64,000 bases of DNA from Peribacillus frigoritolerans (GCF_004358755.1 NZ_SMZY01000001.1:930001-994000); one strand, 5' to 3'; numbered from the stretch's first letter, positions 42,680-52,238 are shown. The notes: generated from the letters alone by a model not told the origin. Translations and numbers: made by a program.

Positions 42680-43390
42680 ATGAGAATGGAGCCATTAGAA
42701 GCAGCAAAAAGAATCATCAAAAAACACTACCCAACATGCAGCGCTGCTGTTTTATCCGGCAGTGTGGTCAGAGGCGAAGGCACAATTACGTCGGATCTTG
42801 ATCTCGTTATTTTTGATGAATCCCTCCCATCATCTTACAGGGAATCATTTGTTGACTTTGAATGGCCTGTTGAAGCATTCGTTCATAATTTCGAGTCCTA
42901 TCGCCAGTTTTTCCAAAGCGACTGCAAAAGCGGGACTCCTTCCATGCCAAGGATGGTTTTTGAAGGCCTTATTTTAAAAGGAAAAGAACGGCTGCAGCCA
43001 ATTAAAAGGGAAGCACAGGAGCTCTTAGAAAAAGGTCCGGAACCTCTTTCAAATAAAGAAATAGAAATGAAACGCTATTTTATAACAGATGCACTTGATG
43101 ATTTTATTGGCAGCAGTAAACGGTCTGAAGAAATTTTTATTGCAGGATTACTCGCTCGGCTGATCCATGAATTTGTCCTGCTGACAAATGGAAGATACAT
43201 AGGTAAATCAAAATGGATTCCGCGGGCGCTCATGCAATTTGATCCTGAATTTGCAGGTGAATTCACTTCCGTTTTTGACGAGTTTTACCGTACTGGCCGC
43301 AAAGATAAAGTCGTTGCTTTGACCGATTCAATCTTAAAGCCGCACGGCGGCAGATTTTTTGCAGGGTTTTTACTTGGGAAAAAAGAATAG
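42680..43390 (+). CDS. Nucleotidyltransferase-domain protein
   Basis: A 236-residue protein with the polymerase-beta-type motif LSGSVVRGEGTITSDLDLVI (GS-x9-DLD; residues about 29-48), which binds the metal and nucleotide. The C-terminal half is helical (EIFIAGLLARLIHEFVLL). The family includes aminoglycoside adenylyltransferases and toxin-antitoxin MNT proteins, but length and a single-gene setting do not decide. Start at ATG 42680; GTG 42671 is an alternative. It overlaps nothing and is 16 bases before a GNAT gene. Confidence 0.8.
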   Translation: MRMEPLEAAKRIIKKHYPTCSAAVLSGSVVRGEGTITSDLDLVIFDESLPSSYRESFVDFEWPVEAFVHNFESYRQFFQSDCKSGTPSMPRMVFEGLILKGKERLQPIKREAQELLEKGPEPLSNKEIEMKRYFITDALDDFIGSSKRSEEIFIAGLLARLIHEFVLLTNGRYIGKSKWIPRALMQFDPEFAGEFTSVFDEFYRTGRKDKVVALTDSILKPHGGRFFAGFLLGKKE

Positions 43391-43406
43391 AATAGGAGAG
43401 ATGAAT

Positions 43407-43850
43407 TTGTCTTTTATCATACGTCACCCGAACGAATCGGATCTAGAATCTCTGACAGAACTTATGTATGAATACATTGTCGATTTTTATCAGTGTCCAA
43501 AACCTCCAGAACAAAACGTTCATCAGCTGATTAAGACACTTCAGCAAAAAGAAAAAGGCATTCAATTTTTGGCTGAGGAGAACGGCAAGGCTGCAGGATT
43601 TGCGACTCTTTATTTCACGTACAGTACAACAAGAGCCGAACCTATAACGATTATGAATGATCTTTATGTACGTGAAGCATACAGAGGAACTGGAGCAGCT
43701 GAAAAACTTTTCAAAAGCTGCCACACATTCAGCAGGCAGCATCAATACGCCGCCATGACCTGGGAAACAGCGGACGATAATGCAAGAGCACAGCGATTTT
43801 ATGAAAAAATGGGGGGCAAAAAGGGAGATTTTCTGACCTATTCCATTTGA
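43407..43850 (+). CDS. GNAT family N-acetyltransferase
   Basis: A 147-residue GNAT enzyme. The acetyl-CoA site is in IMNDLYVREAYRGTGAAEKL (R-x-x-G-x-G/A), then TWETADDNARAQRFYEKMGG. A TTG start at 43407 is favoured: TAGGAG lies 8 bases before it and only 2 before the ATG at 43401. Substrate unknown. Third gene of a possible ankyrin-nucleotidyltransferase-GNAT unit; a hairpin follows. Confidence 0.85.
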   Translation: MSFIIRHPNESDLESLTELMYEYIVDFYQCPKPPEQNVHQLIKTLQQKEKGIQFLAEENGKAAGFATLYFTYSTTRAEPITIMNDLYVREAYRGTGAAEKLFKSCHTFSRQHQYAAMTWETADDNARAQRFYEKMGGKKGDFLTYSI

Positions 43851-43924
43851 ACTCTTTGAAAAGACACGAATGAAAACTTAATACGGGAGTAAGACAATTG
43901 CTGCCAACACAGGAAAGTGCAAAG

Positions 43925-43957
43925 AATAAACGCTTGGAAGGCTTCCAAGCGTTTATT
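43925..43957. terminator. Bidirectional terminator
   Basis: AATAAACGCTTGGAAG pairs perfectly with CTTCCAAGCGTTTATT; T-rich both ways. It covers the stop of the small membrane gene on the minus strand. Confidence 0.85.
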
Positions 43958-44138
43958 TAAAGAAATTTTTTGAAAAAGAATGATACACAACTCCAAGAAA
44001 ACTCGCCGTCATAATGACAAAAAATGCTGTGACAATCCGTTCATCCAAAGCGCCGTCAGAAAACAGCACAGGACCGATTCCAAAGAAAGCAAGCAGCATG
44101 AATAAAAGCAGGAAGACCCCATTTACAATCCACTTCAA
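43953..44138 (-). CDS. Small two-segment membrane protein
   Basis: A 61-residue hydrophobic protein with two membrane segments (VNGVFLLLFMLLAFFGIGPV and IVTAFFVIMTASFLGVVYHS). The start is TTG with AAAGGTGAT just upstream. No family recognised. It is divergent from the lysine-degradation cluster. Confidence 0.6.
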   Translation of the reverse strand: MKWIVNGVFLLLFMLLAFFGIGPVLFSDGALDERIVTAFFVIMTASFLGVVYHSFSKNFFK

Positions 44139-44213
44139 AGAATATCACCTTTTACTTTTTCATACATCCTATGTTTCAAGACAAACTGGCGGTACAGATG
44201 TCCTCAATAAAAA

Positions 44214-44227
44214 TGATAACGCTTTCA
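44214..44227 (+). promoter_or_regulatory. cre-like box upstream of yodT
   Basis: TGATAACGCTTTCA matches the CcpA consensus at 13 of 14 positions, 116 bases before yodT. It would place lysine catabolism under glucose repression. Confidence 0.6.
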
Positions 44228-44342
44228 AATTGTGTGAATCATCTAATTCCATGCTTCCATCATCTATAGAAATAACCTGTTTATCCTTCACATAGAATGA
44301 AAGAAGCACGATATTCAGATTGCAAGTGAGGTGGGTTTCCGG

Positions 44343-45686
44343 ATGGAGAGGGAGTACTTAATCAAACCAATGCTTGATGAAAGCTATAAAAAAGTCAGTC
44401 ATGGACAAGGTGTTTATTTATATGATACAGCTGGCAAGAAATACTTGGATGGATCATCTGGTGCTGTTACCTGTTCGATCGGACATGGGGTAGGTGAGAT
44501 AGTAGAGGCCATGGTGGAGCAGGCGCGGGAGGTATCGTTTGTCTACCGGTCCCAATTTTCAAGCTATGCTGCAGAGGGACTGGCAAAGAAACTTGCAGAG
44601 ATGACCCCGGGTGACCTTAATTGGACTTTTCTGGTCAACAGCGGATCTGAAGCCATTGAAACGGCCATGAAGACCGCGATTCAGTATTATCAGGAAAAAA
44701 ACATGCCGAAAAAAACAAAAATTATTTCCAGATGGATGAGCTACCACGGGATTACAATAGGTGCTCTGTCTCTATCGGGCTATCCAGAGCGCCGTTTCCG
44801 TTTTCAGCAGCTGCTGGAAGCAAATCCGGTTGTTTCTCCGGCGTACTGTTATCGCTGTCCATACGGATTAAAACCCTCTTCTTGCAAAGCGAAATGTACA
44901 GGAGAACTTGAAACCGCGATAAGAAGGGTCGGTGCTGATCACGTTGCAGCATTTGTGGCAGAGCCGGTTGTCGGTGCAGCTGGAGCAGCGATTACCCCGC
45001 CGGAAGGATATTACGAAAAAATCCGTGATATTTGTGATCGAAACGACATTCTGTTTATCGCGGATGAAGTAATGACAGGCATAGGAAGAACAGGAAAAAC
45101 ACTGGCGATGGAGCATTGGGGAGCCCTTCCTGACATCGTTGCACTTGGGAAAGGCTTAAGTGCGGGATATGCACCGGTAGCGGCAACCATAATCAGCGAC
45201 AAGGTGATGCGGCCCATTCAGCAGGGATCTAAATTAATCATGAGCGGGCATACATACAGCGCAAATCCTCAATCTGCAGCTGTAAGCCTTGCAGTCTTGC
45301 ATTATATTGAAAAAAATCAGTTGAACACTGCTGCTTCTGAAAAAGGAAAGACGCTGTTTAAACAGCTGCAGAAACTGCAGAAAAAAACAGAGATCATTGG
45401 AGATGTCAGGGGAAAAGGGTTATTAATAGGCATCGAGTTTGTCATGGACCAGACTTCAAAACAGCCTTTTCCAAAATCTTATAATCTTACGAGCCGAGTC
45501 ATTAAAAAAGCACAGCAGAACGGGCTTCTTGTTTATCCGTCTGCAGCAGGAATTGAAGGCGGAGACGGCGATGCGATTCTCATTGCCCCGCCGCTGACCA
45601 TAAATGACGAGGAGCTGAGCGAACTTGTCCAGCTATTTTCAAAAACGATTGCAGAAATAGAAGCAGAAGTGCTGCCGATGTCATAA
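44343..45686 (+). CDS. yodT: Class III aminotransferase (YodT-like, N6-acetyl-beta-lysine transaminase)
   Basis: A 447-residue PLP-dependent omega-type aminotransferase. PLP-binding Lys lies in VALGKGLSAGYAP (about residue 275), with NSGSEAIETAMKTA, SYHGITIGALSLSG and DEVMTGIGRTGK. An unusual four-Cys stretch, CYRCPYGLKPSSCKAKC near 170, is also seen in B. subtilis-type YodT as far as I recall. In the cluster with KamA, AblB and YodQRS, the substrate is inferred to be N6-acetyl-beta-lysine, giving the 3-keto acid. ATG 44343 lies 8 bases after GAGGTGG; the GTG 44331 frame starts inside that site. Confidence 0.9.
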   Translation: MEREYLIKPMLDESYKKVSHGQGVYLYDTAGKKYLDGSSGAVTCSIGHGVGEIVEAMVEQAREVSFVYRSQFSSYAAEGLAKKLAEMTPGDLNWTFLVNSGSEAIETAMKTAIQYYQEKNMPKKTKIISRWMSYHGITIGALSLSGYPERRFRFQQLLEANPVVSPAYCYRCPYGLKPSSCKAKCTGELETAIRRVGADHVAAFVAEPVVGAAGAAITPPEGYYEKIRDICDRNDILFIADEVMTGIGRTGKTLAMEHWGALPDIVALGKGLSAGYAPVAATIISDKVMRPIQQGSKLIMSGHTYSANPQSAAVSLAVLHYIEKNQLNTAASEKGKTLFKQLQKLQKKTEIIGDVRGKGLLIGIEFVMDQTSKQPFPKSYNLTSRVIKKAQQNGLLVYPSAAGIEGGDGDAILIAPPLTINDEELSELVQLFSKTIAEIEAEVLPMS

Positions 45687-45700
45687 AAAGGAGAATCTGT

Positions 45701-46402
45701 ATGATCGCAAATTCATTTCAGAAAATCAGGCAAATTGATGAGGTAATAGGCAAAATCAATGACGGCTGCACATTAATGGCAGGAGGCTTTGGCGGTGTTG
45801 GCACGCCTCCGTCTTTAATTGACGCGATTTTGGAAAAAGAAGTACGGGAGCTCGAAATTATCTGCAACGACACCGGTTTTCCGCATATCGGAATTGGAAA
45901 ATTGATTTGTGCCGGGCGTGTCCGTAAAGTGATTGCTTCGCATATTGGCTCAAATCCGATTGCCGGCACCTTGATGTCAGAAGGCAAGATGGAGGTGGAG
46001 TTTTCACCGCAGGGAACTCTTGGCGAGAGAATCCGTGCAGGCGGAATGGGCCTTGGCGGCATTCTATCGGATGTAGGAATGGGAAGCGAGATTGCAGAAA
46101 AAGGAAAAGAGCTTGTGCAGGTGGATGGGCGGACTTATTTTATTGAAACAGCCCTGACGGCAGATGTGGCTATCATATGCGGCAAGGCCGCAGATGAATT
46201 TGGAAACATCATCTATAAAAAAAGTGCACGGAATATGAATCCGCTGATGGCTATGGCAGGAGAATACACCATCGCAGAAGTAGAGGAAATCGTAAGCTTG
46301 GGGGAGCTTGATCCGGAAGCTATTATCACCCCGGGTGTCTTTGTTCAGGCCGTCGTACAAAGTGAAGGGGTGAACTGGAAGTGGGTATGGGAGCCGAAAT
46401 AA
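45701..46402 (+). CDS. yodS: CoA-transferase subunit A (YodS-like)
   Basis: A 233-residue alpha subunit of a class I CoA-transferase: LMAGGFGGVGTPPSLIDAIL, NDTGFPHIGIGKLI and VEFSPQGTLGERIRAGGMGL. It pairs with the next gene. It is clearly paralogous to scoA in this window but differs in the glycine motif (GGFGGVG versus GGFGLCG), consistent with a bulkier acetamido-keto acid substrate (inference). AAAAGGAG precedes the start. Confidence 0.92.
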   Translation: MIANSFQKIRQIDEVIGKINDGCTLMAGGFGGVGTPPSLIDAILEKEVRELEIICNDTGFPHIGIGKLICAGRVRKVIASHIGSNPIAGTLMSEGKMEVEFSPQGTLGERIRAGGMGLGGILSDVGMGSEIAEKGKELVQVDGRTYFIETALTADVAIICGKAADEFGNIIYKKSARNMNPLMAMAGEYTIAEVEEIVSLGELDPEAIITPGVFVQAVVQSEGVNWKWVWEPK

Positions 46403-47031
46403 GAGGGAAAATCGCAGAACGGGCAGCACAGGAAATTGAAAACGGCATGATTGTGAATCTTGGCATAGGGATTCCTTCTCTCGTGCCGAATTATTTAAAA
46501 AATAAACCGCAAGTCATGATACAGGCAGAAAACGGCATTCTCGGCATTGGGCCAACACCCGTGCAAGGCGAAGAAGAGGAGACACTGTGCAATGCTGCGG
46601 GCTATCCTGTCACCCTTGAAAAAGGCGCTTCTTATTTTGACACAACTACAGCGTTTGGCATGATTCGAAGGGGATGCATCGATTTGACGATACTCGGTTC
46701 TCTCCAGGTAAGCGAAAAAGGAGATCTCGCCAATTGGATTGTACCAGGTAAGCGGGTCCCTGGAATGGGCGGAGCCATGGAACTTGCCGGGAAAGCAAAA
46801 AAAGTCATTGTCGTCATGAATCATGTAAATAAAAACGGCGATCCGAAAATTCTCACAAGCTGCACTCTCCCGCTCACATCCAAACAATGTGTCGATTTGA
46901 TTATTACGGATATGGCAGTGATAGAAGTTAGAGAATCACGACTTATTTTAAAAGAAATCATGGCGCCTTTTACCGTTCAGGATGTCATAAAAAGTACAGG
47001 AGCAAACCTTGAAATCGGCATGAATCTTTGA
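46381..47031 (+). CDS. yodR: CoA-transferase subunit B (YodR-like)
   Basis: A 216-residue beta subunit. The catalytic Glu is in MIQAENGILGIGP; NLGIGIPSLVPN, GASYFDTTTAFGMIRRG and NWIVPGKRVPGMGGAMEL follow the family. It overlaps yodS by 22 bases when started at GTG 46381 (ATG 46387 is possible), a sign of translational coupling. Together with YodS it activates or cleaves the 3-keto-6-acetamidohexanoate intermediate; exact chemistry is not proven by sequence. Confidence 0.92.
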   Translation: MGMGAEIRGKIAERAAQEIENGMIVNLGIGIPSLVPNYLKNKPQVMIQAENGILGIGPTPVQGEEEETLCNAAGYPVTLEKGASYFDTTTAFGMIRRGCIDLTILGSLQVSEKGDLANWIVPGKRVPGMGGAMELAGKAKKVIVVMNHVNKNGDPKILTSCTLPLTSKQCVDLIITDMAVIEVRESRLILKEIMAPFTVQDVIKSTGANLEIGMNL

Positions 47032-47043
47032 AGGGGTGATACG

Positions 47044-48366
47044 ATGAAAAACTTGCAGGAGCAAGTTTGCGTATGGATAGACGAAAATCGAAACCGGTCG
47101 ATTAAATTACTTAAAAAGATGGTCGAGCAGAGAAGTGTTCAGGGCAATGAGGCTTCAGCCCAGGCGGTCGTGCTCGAAAAGTGCCGTCAGCTTAGGCTGG
47201 ATATAGACCTGTGGGAGCCTGGCGGGAAACTTCTCAAACAGCACCCGCATTTTGTCGCAACGAGAACGTCCTTTAAAGACAGCCCTAATATTGTCGGTGT
47301 TCTAAAAGGGACAGGGGGCGGAAAATCTGTCATTTTTAATGGTCACATCGATGTTGTTCCAGAAGGAGATTTAAAGCAATGGGATGTCGACCCTTATCAG
47401 GCTGAGGTAACAGAAAACCGTCTTTACGGCCGGGGATCGACAGATATGAAAGGCGGGAACGTCTGTCTGCTGATGGCAATAGAGGCCATTAAAGCAGCAG
47501 GCATTTCCTTAAAAGGAGACGTTATTTTTCAAAGCGTCATTGAAGAAGAAAGCGGCGGAGCTGGAACACTTGCCGCCATATTACGCGGATACAAAGCAGA
47601 TGCAGCCATCATTCCGGAGCCTACTAAAATGAAAATCTTTCAAAAACAGCAGGGATCCATGTGGTTCAGGCTGAAAATAAAAGGGCGGTCTGCACACGGG
47701 GGAACAAGATATGAAGGAATCAGCGCCATTGAAAAAAGCACGCTCGTTGTAAAGCACATCCTTGAGCTTGAAAAAAAGCGCAACGAAAAAATTACCGACC
47801 CTCTCTATAAAAGCATTCCAATTCCAGTCCCTATTAATATTGGAAAAATAGAAGGAGGCACGTGGCCGTCATCTGTCGCAGATCTTGTCACCCTAGAAGG
47901 AAGGTGCGGAATTGCACCAAATGAAACGATAGAAGAAGTGCAGGCCGAATTTCAAGCATGGGTGTCTGAGCTTTCTTCAAAGGACGAATGGTTCAATGAA
48001 CATCCAGTGGAACTCGAGTGGTTTGGGGCAAGATGGCTTCCAAATGAAATCGGAAGCGATCATCCATTGACTGCCGCATTGATAGAATCCTATAAAGAGA
48101 TCATGAAAAAGGAGCCGGTTATTGAAGCCTCTCCTTGGGGGACAGATGCTGGCCTCATTTCTCATGCAGGCGATATTCCTTCCATTGTATTTGGTCCAGG
48201 GGAAACAGAGGTGGCTCATTTTCCGAATGAATATATCGAAATTGATAAAATCATCGACTGCACAAAAATTCTGGCTGTTTTCTTAATGGAATGGTGCGGA
48301 GTGTCAGAGGAGATGTTTTTACCGACTGACGGAGAGGGTAAATTCAAGAAGGAAACGACTAAATAA
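47044..48366 (+). CDS. yodQ: M20 family metallo-deacylase (YodQ-like)
   Basis: A 440-residue M20 peptidase/ArgE-type hydrolase. Metal-binding motifs: [12 protein letters not shown] (His, Asp), [11 protein letters not shown] (Asp), [11 protein letters not shown] (catalytic Glu pair), PEPT, and the late His in VAHFPNEYI. The dimerisation domain holds [12 protein letters not shown]. In B. subtilis YodQ belongs to the kamA operon and is thought to remove the acetyl group in beta-lysine breakdown; which intermediate is deacetylated is open. AAGGGGTGAT ribosome site, 12 bases after yodR. Confidence 0.9.
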   Translation: MKNLQEQVCVWIDENRNRSIKLLKKMVEQRSVQGNEASAQAVVLEKCRQLRLDIDLWEPGGKLLKQHPHFVATRTSFKDSPNIVGVLKGTGGGKSVIFNGHIDVVPEGDLKQWDVDPYQAEVTENRLYGRGSTDMKGGNVCLLMAIEAIKAAGISLKGDVIFQSVIEEESGGAGTLAAILRGYKADAAIIPEPTKMKIFQKQQGSMWFRLKIKGRSAHGGTRYEGISAIEKSTLVVKHILELEKKRNEKITDPLYKSIPIPVPINIGKIEGGTWPSSVADLVTLEGRCGIAPNETIEEVQAEFQAWVSELSSKDEWFNEHPVELEWFGARWLPNEIGSDHPLTAALIESYKEIMKKEPVIEASPWGTDAGLISHAGDIPSIVFGPGETEVAHFPNEYIEIDKIIDCTKILAVFLMEWCGVSEEMFLPTDGEGKFKKETTK

Positions 48367-48381
48367 TTGAGGTGTTCGCAA

Positions 48382-49812
48382 ATGAAGCAGCATTTATGGA
48401 TCAATGGACAGCATATGGAAGCAAGCAAGTATCAGGAATTAAAGTCTCCTTACACGGATGAACTGCTCGCAGAGGTTGCCATTGCAGGTCAGAATCAAGT
48501 AAAAGCGGCAGTTGACGCTGCAAGTGAAGCAATCGCAAAGATGAACGCTTTGCCTGCACATAAGCGTGCAGATATTCTACTGAAAACAGCCAAGCTTCTT
48601 GCAGAACGAAAAGAAGAAGCGGCAGCGATTATTGCAAAAGAGGCCGCTAAACCAATTAAAACGGCGAGAGCAGAAGTAGACCGCACCGTTATGACGTATA
48701 CATTTGCAGCTGAGGAAGCAAGACGGCTGAACGGTGAGACCATTTCAATGGATGCTGCCCCAGGCGGAGAAAACCGCACAGCCTACACAGTGAGGGAGCC
48801 AATCGGTGTCATTGGAGCGATTACGCCTTTCAATTTTCCGATGAATCTCGTCGCACACAAGCTCGGACCGGCGTTTGCGGCAGGCAATACAGTTGTGTTG
48901 AAACCTGCGACTCAAACACCATTAAGCTCATACTTCATCGGAAAGCTTTTTCATGAAGCGGGTCTGCCTGAAGGTGCACTGAACATTGTGACAGGTAAAG
49001 GCAGCGAGATCGGAAAACATTTCACAAACGATGAGCGCATAAAAGCACTTACGTTTACAGGAAGTCCTGAAGTAGGGAAAAAGCTTAAAAACGATGCCGG
49101 CATGAGAAAAACGCTGCTTGAATTAGGTTCAAATTCAGCCGTCATTATAGATGATGATACAGATGTATCTAAAATTGCACCAAGATGCGTGACAGGAGCA
49201 TTTGCTTACGCGGGCCAGGTCTGCATCTCCGTGCAGCGCATTTATGTACATGAAAGTGTGTTTGAGGAATTTGTCCAAAAAGCAGTGAAGGAAACGAAAA
49301 AACTGAAGCTTGGAAATCCTCTTGATGAAGAGACGGATGTATCCTCTTTAATTTCAAGTGATGATGTTGATCGAGCGATTTCCTGGATCGAGGAAGCGGA
49401 GAGTGCGGGAGCACAAATTGTGTGCGGCGGCAAAAACGGTGATAATCAGACGGTTCAGCCGACGATTTTACTGAATGTCCCGTCTGACGTAAACCTCTCC
49501 TGCCAGGAAGCATTCGCTCCAATTGTCATCATCAACTCCTTCAAAACCTTTGACGAGGCAATTGATGAAGTAAATAACTCAAAATACGGACTCCAGGCCG
49601 GCGTATTTACAAATAAAGTTGACTTGGCCTTTCAAGCGGCAAAAGCCCTTCATGTCGGCGGTGTCATGATCAACGACATTCCAACTTTCCGTGTTGATCA
49701 TATGCCTTATGGCGGAGTAAAGGACAGCGGATTCGGCAGAGAAGGCATTAAATATGCGATTGAAGAACTGACTGAACTAAAGCTGATTTCTTTTAATCAT
49801 GCCAAGTTCTAA
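48382..49812 (+). CDS. Aldehyde dehydrogenase of the lysine cluster
   Basis: A 476-residue NAD(P)+-dependent ALDH. The catalytic Cys is in YAGQVCISVQR (about residue 276), the Glu in LLELGSNSAVI, and ITPFNFPMNLVAHKLGPA plus FTGSPEVGKKL bind cofactor. Its family group includes succinate-semialdehyde and glyceraldehyde-3P (GapN-like) dehydrogenases. It has no counterpart in the B. subtilis kamA-yod operon. A role in oxidising a C4 aldehyde (for example succinate semialdehyde made from 4-aminobutyrate) would complete the route, but this is inference. ATG 48382 follows GAGGTG by 7 bases. Confidence 0.88.
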   Translation: MKQHLWINGQHMEASKYQELKSPYTDELLAEVAIAGQNQVKAAVDAASEAIAKMNALPAHKRADILLKTAKLLAERKEEAAAIIAKEAAKPIKTARAEVDRTVMTYTFAAEEARRLNGETISMDAAPGGENRTAYTVREPIGVIGAITPFNFPMNLVAHKLGPAFAAGNTVVLKPATQTPLSSYFIGKLFHEAGLPEGALNIVTGKGSEIGKHFTNDERIKALTFTGSPEVGKKLKNDAGMRKTLLELGSNSAVIIDDDTDVSKIAPRCVTGAFAYAGQVCISVQRIYVHESVFEEFVQKAVKETKKLKLGNPLDEETDVSSLISSDDVDRAISWIEEAESAGAQIVCGGKNGDNQTVQPTILLNVPSDVNLSCQEAFAPIVIINSFKTFDEAIDEVNNSKYGLQAGVFTNKVDLAFQAAKALHVGGVMINDIPTFRVDHMPYGGVKDSGFGREGIKYAIEELTELKLISFNHAKF

Positions 49813-49816
49813 GCAT

Positions 49817-49850
49817 AAAAAATAGAGTGTGCATCCGCACTCTATTTTTT
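49817..49850 (+). terminator. Terminator between the aldehyde dehydrogenase and ablB
   Basis: AAAAAATAGAGTG and CACTCTATTTTTT form a perfect 13-bp stem with an 8-base loop. It separates the first five genes of the lysine cluster from ablB. Confidence 0.85.
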
Positions 49851-49883
49851 AAGGTGATTTTTTATCTAAAGGGGGGCCCGTTC

Positions 49884-50738
49884 TTGAAAAAAACGTACTC
49901 TGAAATAAAAATGCTGTCTAAAAAGGATTATCGAGCTGAAGCCGTACTCGATTATTTTAACAAAAGGCTCAGAATCGATGATTATCGCGGAAAGACAGAT
50001 TCCTTGCTGAAAGATGCTTCCAAATTAGCTTCAGATAATCGCTTCACAAAAGTGATTGTCAAAGGAAAAGCATGTGACATCACTAATCTATTAAAGGAGC
50101 AATTTCAGCTTGAAGCCATCATTAAGAATTATTTTCACGGTGAAGATGCCTATTTTTTCACGAAATATTTAAGTGAAGCTAGAAGAAAGACAGACAGCTG
50201 GACAAAGCAGGACAGCATCATCACGTCAATCTATGAAAAAAAGAAAACCGTTCACTTGCAGTCAGGCGAATTTGGATTCCGTGCTGCAGATGAACTTGAT
50301 GCAAAAAAGCTTTCAGAATTATACAGAGCCGTATTTGAAGTGTATCCAACACCGCTCCATTCAAGTGATTATATCCAAAAAACGATGAGGGAAGGCACCA
50401 TCTATTATCTTGCTGAAAAAGGAAACACGATCGTAAGCGCTGCTTCTGCTGAAATCAATGCTGTATACAACAATGCTGAAATTACAGACTGTGCCACGCT
50501 GCCAGAGGTCAGAAAGCATAAATTAATGAGAAGCCTGATCTTATTACTTGAGCAAAAGCTTTGTGATCAAGGTGTATTTTGTGCTTATTCCATTGCAAGA
50601 GCAGAATCATTCGGCATGAATGCCGTTTTGCATCAGCTGGATTACGAATATACCGGCAGGCTCACAAATAATTGTGTCATCAGCACAGATCTTGAAAACA
50701 TGAATGTATGGTGCAAGGATCTGTCTGCCGGAAATTGA
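49884..50738 (+). CDS. ablB: Beta-lysine N6-acetyltransferase
   Basis: A 284-residue AblB/YodP protein with a C-terminal GNAT domain. It acetylates the N6 amino group of beta-lysine using acetyl-CoA; in archaea the product is an osmolyte, in Bacillus an intermediate of lysine breakdown. Motifs: DYRAEAVLDYFNKRLRIDDY at the front, FGFRAADELDAKKLSELYR, ATLPEVRKHKLMRSLILL (acetyl-CoA site) and FCAYSIARAESFGMNAVLH. The start is TTG 49884, with AAAGGGGGG 7 bases upstream. It sits behind a terminator, so transcription by read-through or an unseen promoter is implied. Confidence 0.93.
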   Translation: MKKTYSEIKMLSKKDYRAEAVLDYFNKRLRIDDYRGKTDSLLKDASKLASDNRFTKVIVKGKACDITNLLKEQFQLEAIIKNYFHGEDAYFFTKYLSEARRKTDSWTKQDSIITSIYEKKKTVHLQSGEFGFRAADELDAKKLSELYRAVFEVYPTPLHSSDYIQKTMREGTIYYLAEKGNTIVSAASAEINAVYNNAEITDCATLPEVRKHKLMRSLILLLEQKLCDQGVFCAYSIARAESFGMNAVLHQLDYEYTGRLTNNCVISTDLENMNVWCKDLSAGN

Positions 50739-50786
50739 GCAATCGATGCCGAAAATCCGGCAGCTTACGTTAAAGGAGGGGAACTT

Positions 50787-52187
50787 TTGACAAATCAAAA
50801 TCGGGAGCAAATCATTCATGATATTTTAGAAACAATTGATGAAGGGATTCATGCGGTTGACGAGAATGGAACCACTGTTTTTTACAACGAAATTGCTGCC
50901 TATCATGATGGTTTAAAAGTCGAGGAGGTTGTGGGCAAGCATTTATTTGATGTTTTTCCGTCCCTTTCCGAGGAAACGAGCACGCTCTTGAAAGCCATTA
51001 AAACAAAAAAGCCGATTTATCATCATCCCCAAACCTACATAAATATAAAGGGCGAAAAAATTGAAACGGTGAACACGAGCCTGCCGATTTTATCAGAGGA
51101 CAAAGTGATCGGCGCGGTTGAAATTGCAAAAGATTACTCGGCGATCAAGCGGCTGACAGAGCGTCTGGCCGATCTTCAAAAGCAAGTGCATTCGCCTCCA
51201 AAAGCGGAGAGATCCAATGGCACAAAGTATGTTCTAGGTGACATTATTACAGCAAGCAAGAACCTCCTCCTCATTAAAACACTTGTTAAAAAAGCCGCAA
51301 AAACCTCTTCAAATGTCCTCGTTTACGGGGAAACAGGAACAGGAAAAGAATTAATTGTCCAGGCGATCCATAACGAATCTCAGCGGAGAGATGCTCCTTT
51401 TATCGCCCAAAACTGTGCAGCTCTGCCTGAAGCCTTGCTTGAAAGTTTATTATTTGGCACAGCAAAAGGGAGCTATACTGGTGCTGTTGACAGGGCTGGC
51501 TTATTTGAGCTTTCACATGGAGGCACCCTTTTCCTGGATGAGCTGCAATCAATGCCTCTGAATCTGCAGGCAAAGCTGCTTAGAGTCATTGATGATGGCA
51601 CGATCAGGAGAATCGGAAGCAGTCATTCAATCAACGTCGATGTCAGAGTGATTGCCGCCATGAACATCAGTCCTGAACAATGTCTCTCGCAGCAAAAAAT
51701 GCGGGAAGATCTATATTATCGTTTAAACGTCTTCAGCATCAATCTTCCGCCGCTCAGAGAACGGCCGCTGGACCTTCCTATTCTGATTTCGTCTTTCATT
51801 AATATGTACAATCACGAATTTCAGAAGCGTGTTGGAGGTTTAACAGATGAAGGGCATGCACTGTTAAAGCGCCACCCCTGGCCGGGGAATGTCAGGGAGT
51901 TAAAGCATTGCATCGAGTATGCCATGAATATGTGTGATGACAATCGTATTCATATTGACCATTTACCGCCGTACTTGCTGAATGTGAAAGAGACGGCAAA
52001 AGAACCGCATTCTCTTCATGAAAAAATGTCCTTGATAGAAAAAGAAATCATCCAAGTAGCGCTTGCAGAATGTGAAGGCAATATTTTAAAATCAGCAAAG
52101 CTGCTTCAAATTCCGAGACAAACCCTTCAATATAAAGTGAAAAAATATTTTCCTGACCAATTTTCGGCACCAAAACAGAACGTATAA
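50787..52187 (+). CDS. Sigma-54-dependent activator (PAS-AAA+-Fis) of the lysine cluster
   Basis: A 466-residue RocR-like enhancer-binding protein. PAS domain at about 10-110 (ETIDEGIHAVDENGTTVFYN), AAA+ with Walker A YGETGTGKELIVQAIH, sigma-54 loop GSYTGA (GAFTGA variant), Walker B GGTLFLDELQSM and WPGNVRELKHCIEYAM, then Fis HTH NILKSAKLLQIPRQTLQYKV. TTG start after AAAGGAGGGG. A sigma-54 promoter lies 35 bases after its stop, before kamA, so it is the likely activator of kamA (KamR-like in B. thuringiensis). The loop variant (Phe to Tyr, Ala to Ser) is tolerated in known proteins. Confidence 0.9.
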   Translation: MTNQNREQIIHDILETIDEGIHAVDENGTTVFYNEIAAYHDGLKVEEVVGKHLFDVFPSLSEETSTLLKAIKTKKPIYHHPQTYINIKGEKIETVNTSLPILSEDKVIGAVEIAKDYSAIKRLTERLADLQKQVHSPPKAERSNGTKYVLGDIITASKNLLLIKTLVKKAAKTSSNVLVYGETGTGKELIVQAIHNESQRRDAPFIAQNCAALPEALLESLLFGTAKGSYTGAVDRAGLFELSHGGTLFLDELQSMPLNLQAKLLRVIDDGTIRRIGSSHSINVDVRVIAAMNISPEQCLSQQKMREDLYYRLNVFSINLPPLRERPLDLPILISSFINMYNHEFQKRVGGLTDEGHALLKRHPWPGNVRELKHCIEYAMNMCDDNRIHIDHLPPYLLNVKETAKEPHSLHEKMSLIEKEIIQVALAECEGNILKSAKLLQIPRQTLQYKVKKYFPDQFSAPKQNV

Positions 52188-52221
52188 TTAATGGATGTGA
52201 ATTTAAAAGCTTCCAGTCACA

Positions 52222-52238
52222 TTGGCATGGTTTTTGCA
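52222..52238 (+). promoter_or_regulatory. Sigma-54 promoter of kamA
   Basis: TTGGCATGGTTTTTGCA: GG at 52224-52225, ten bases, GC at 52236-52237. One base departs from TTGGCACG. It is 37 bases before the kamA ATG. Confidence 0.88.

Noticed and set aside
44300-44324. Possible sigma-54 promoter before yodT (GCACG ... TTGCA)
   Set aside because: The spacing between the two elements is five bases too long, and GG is absent at the -24 place.
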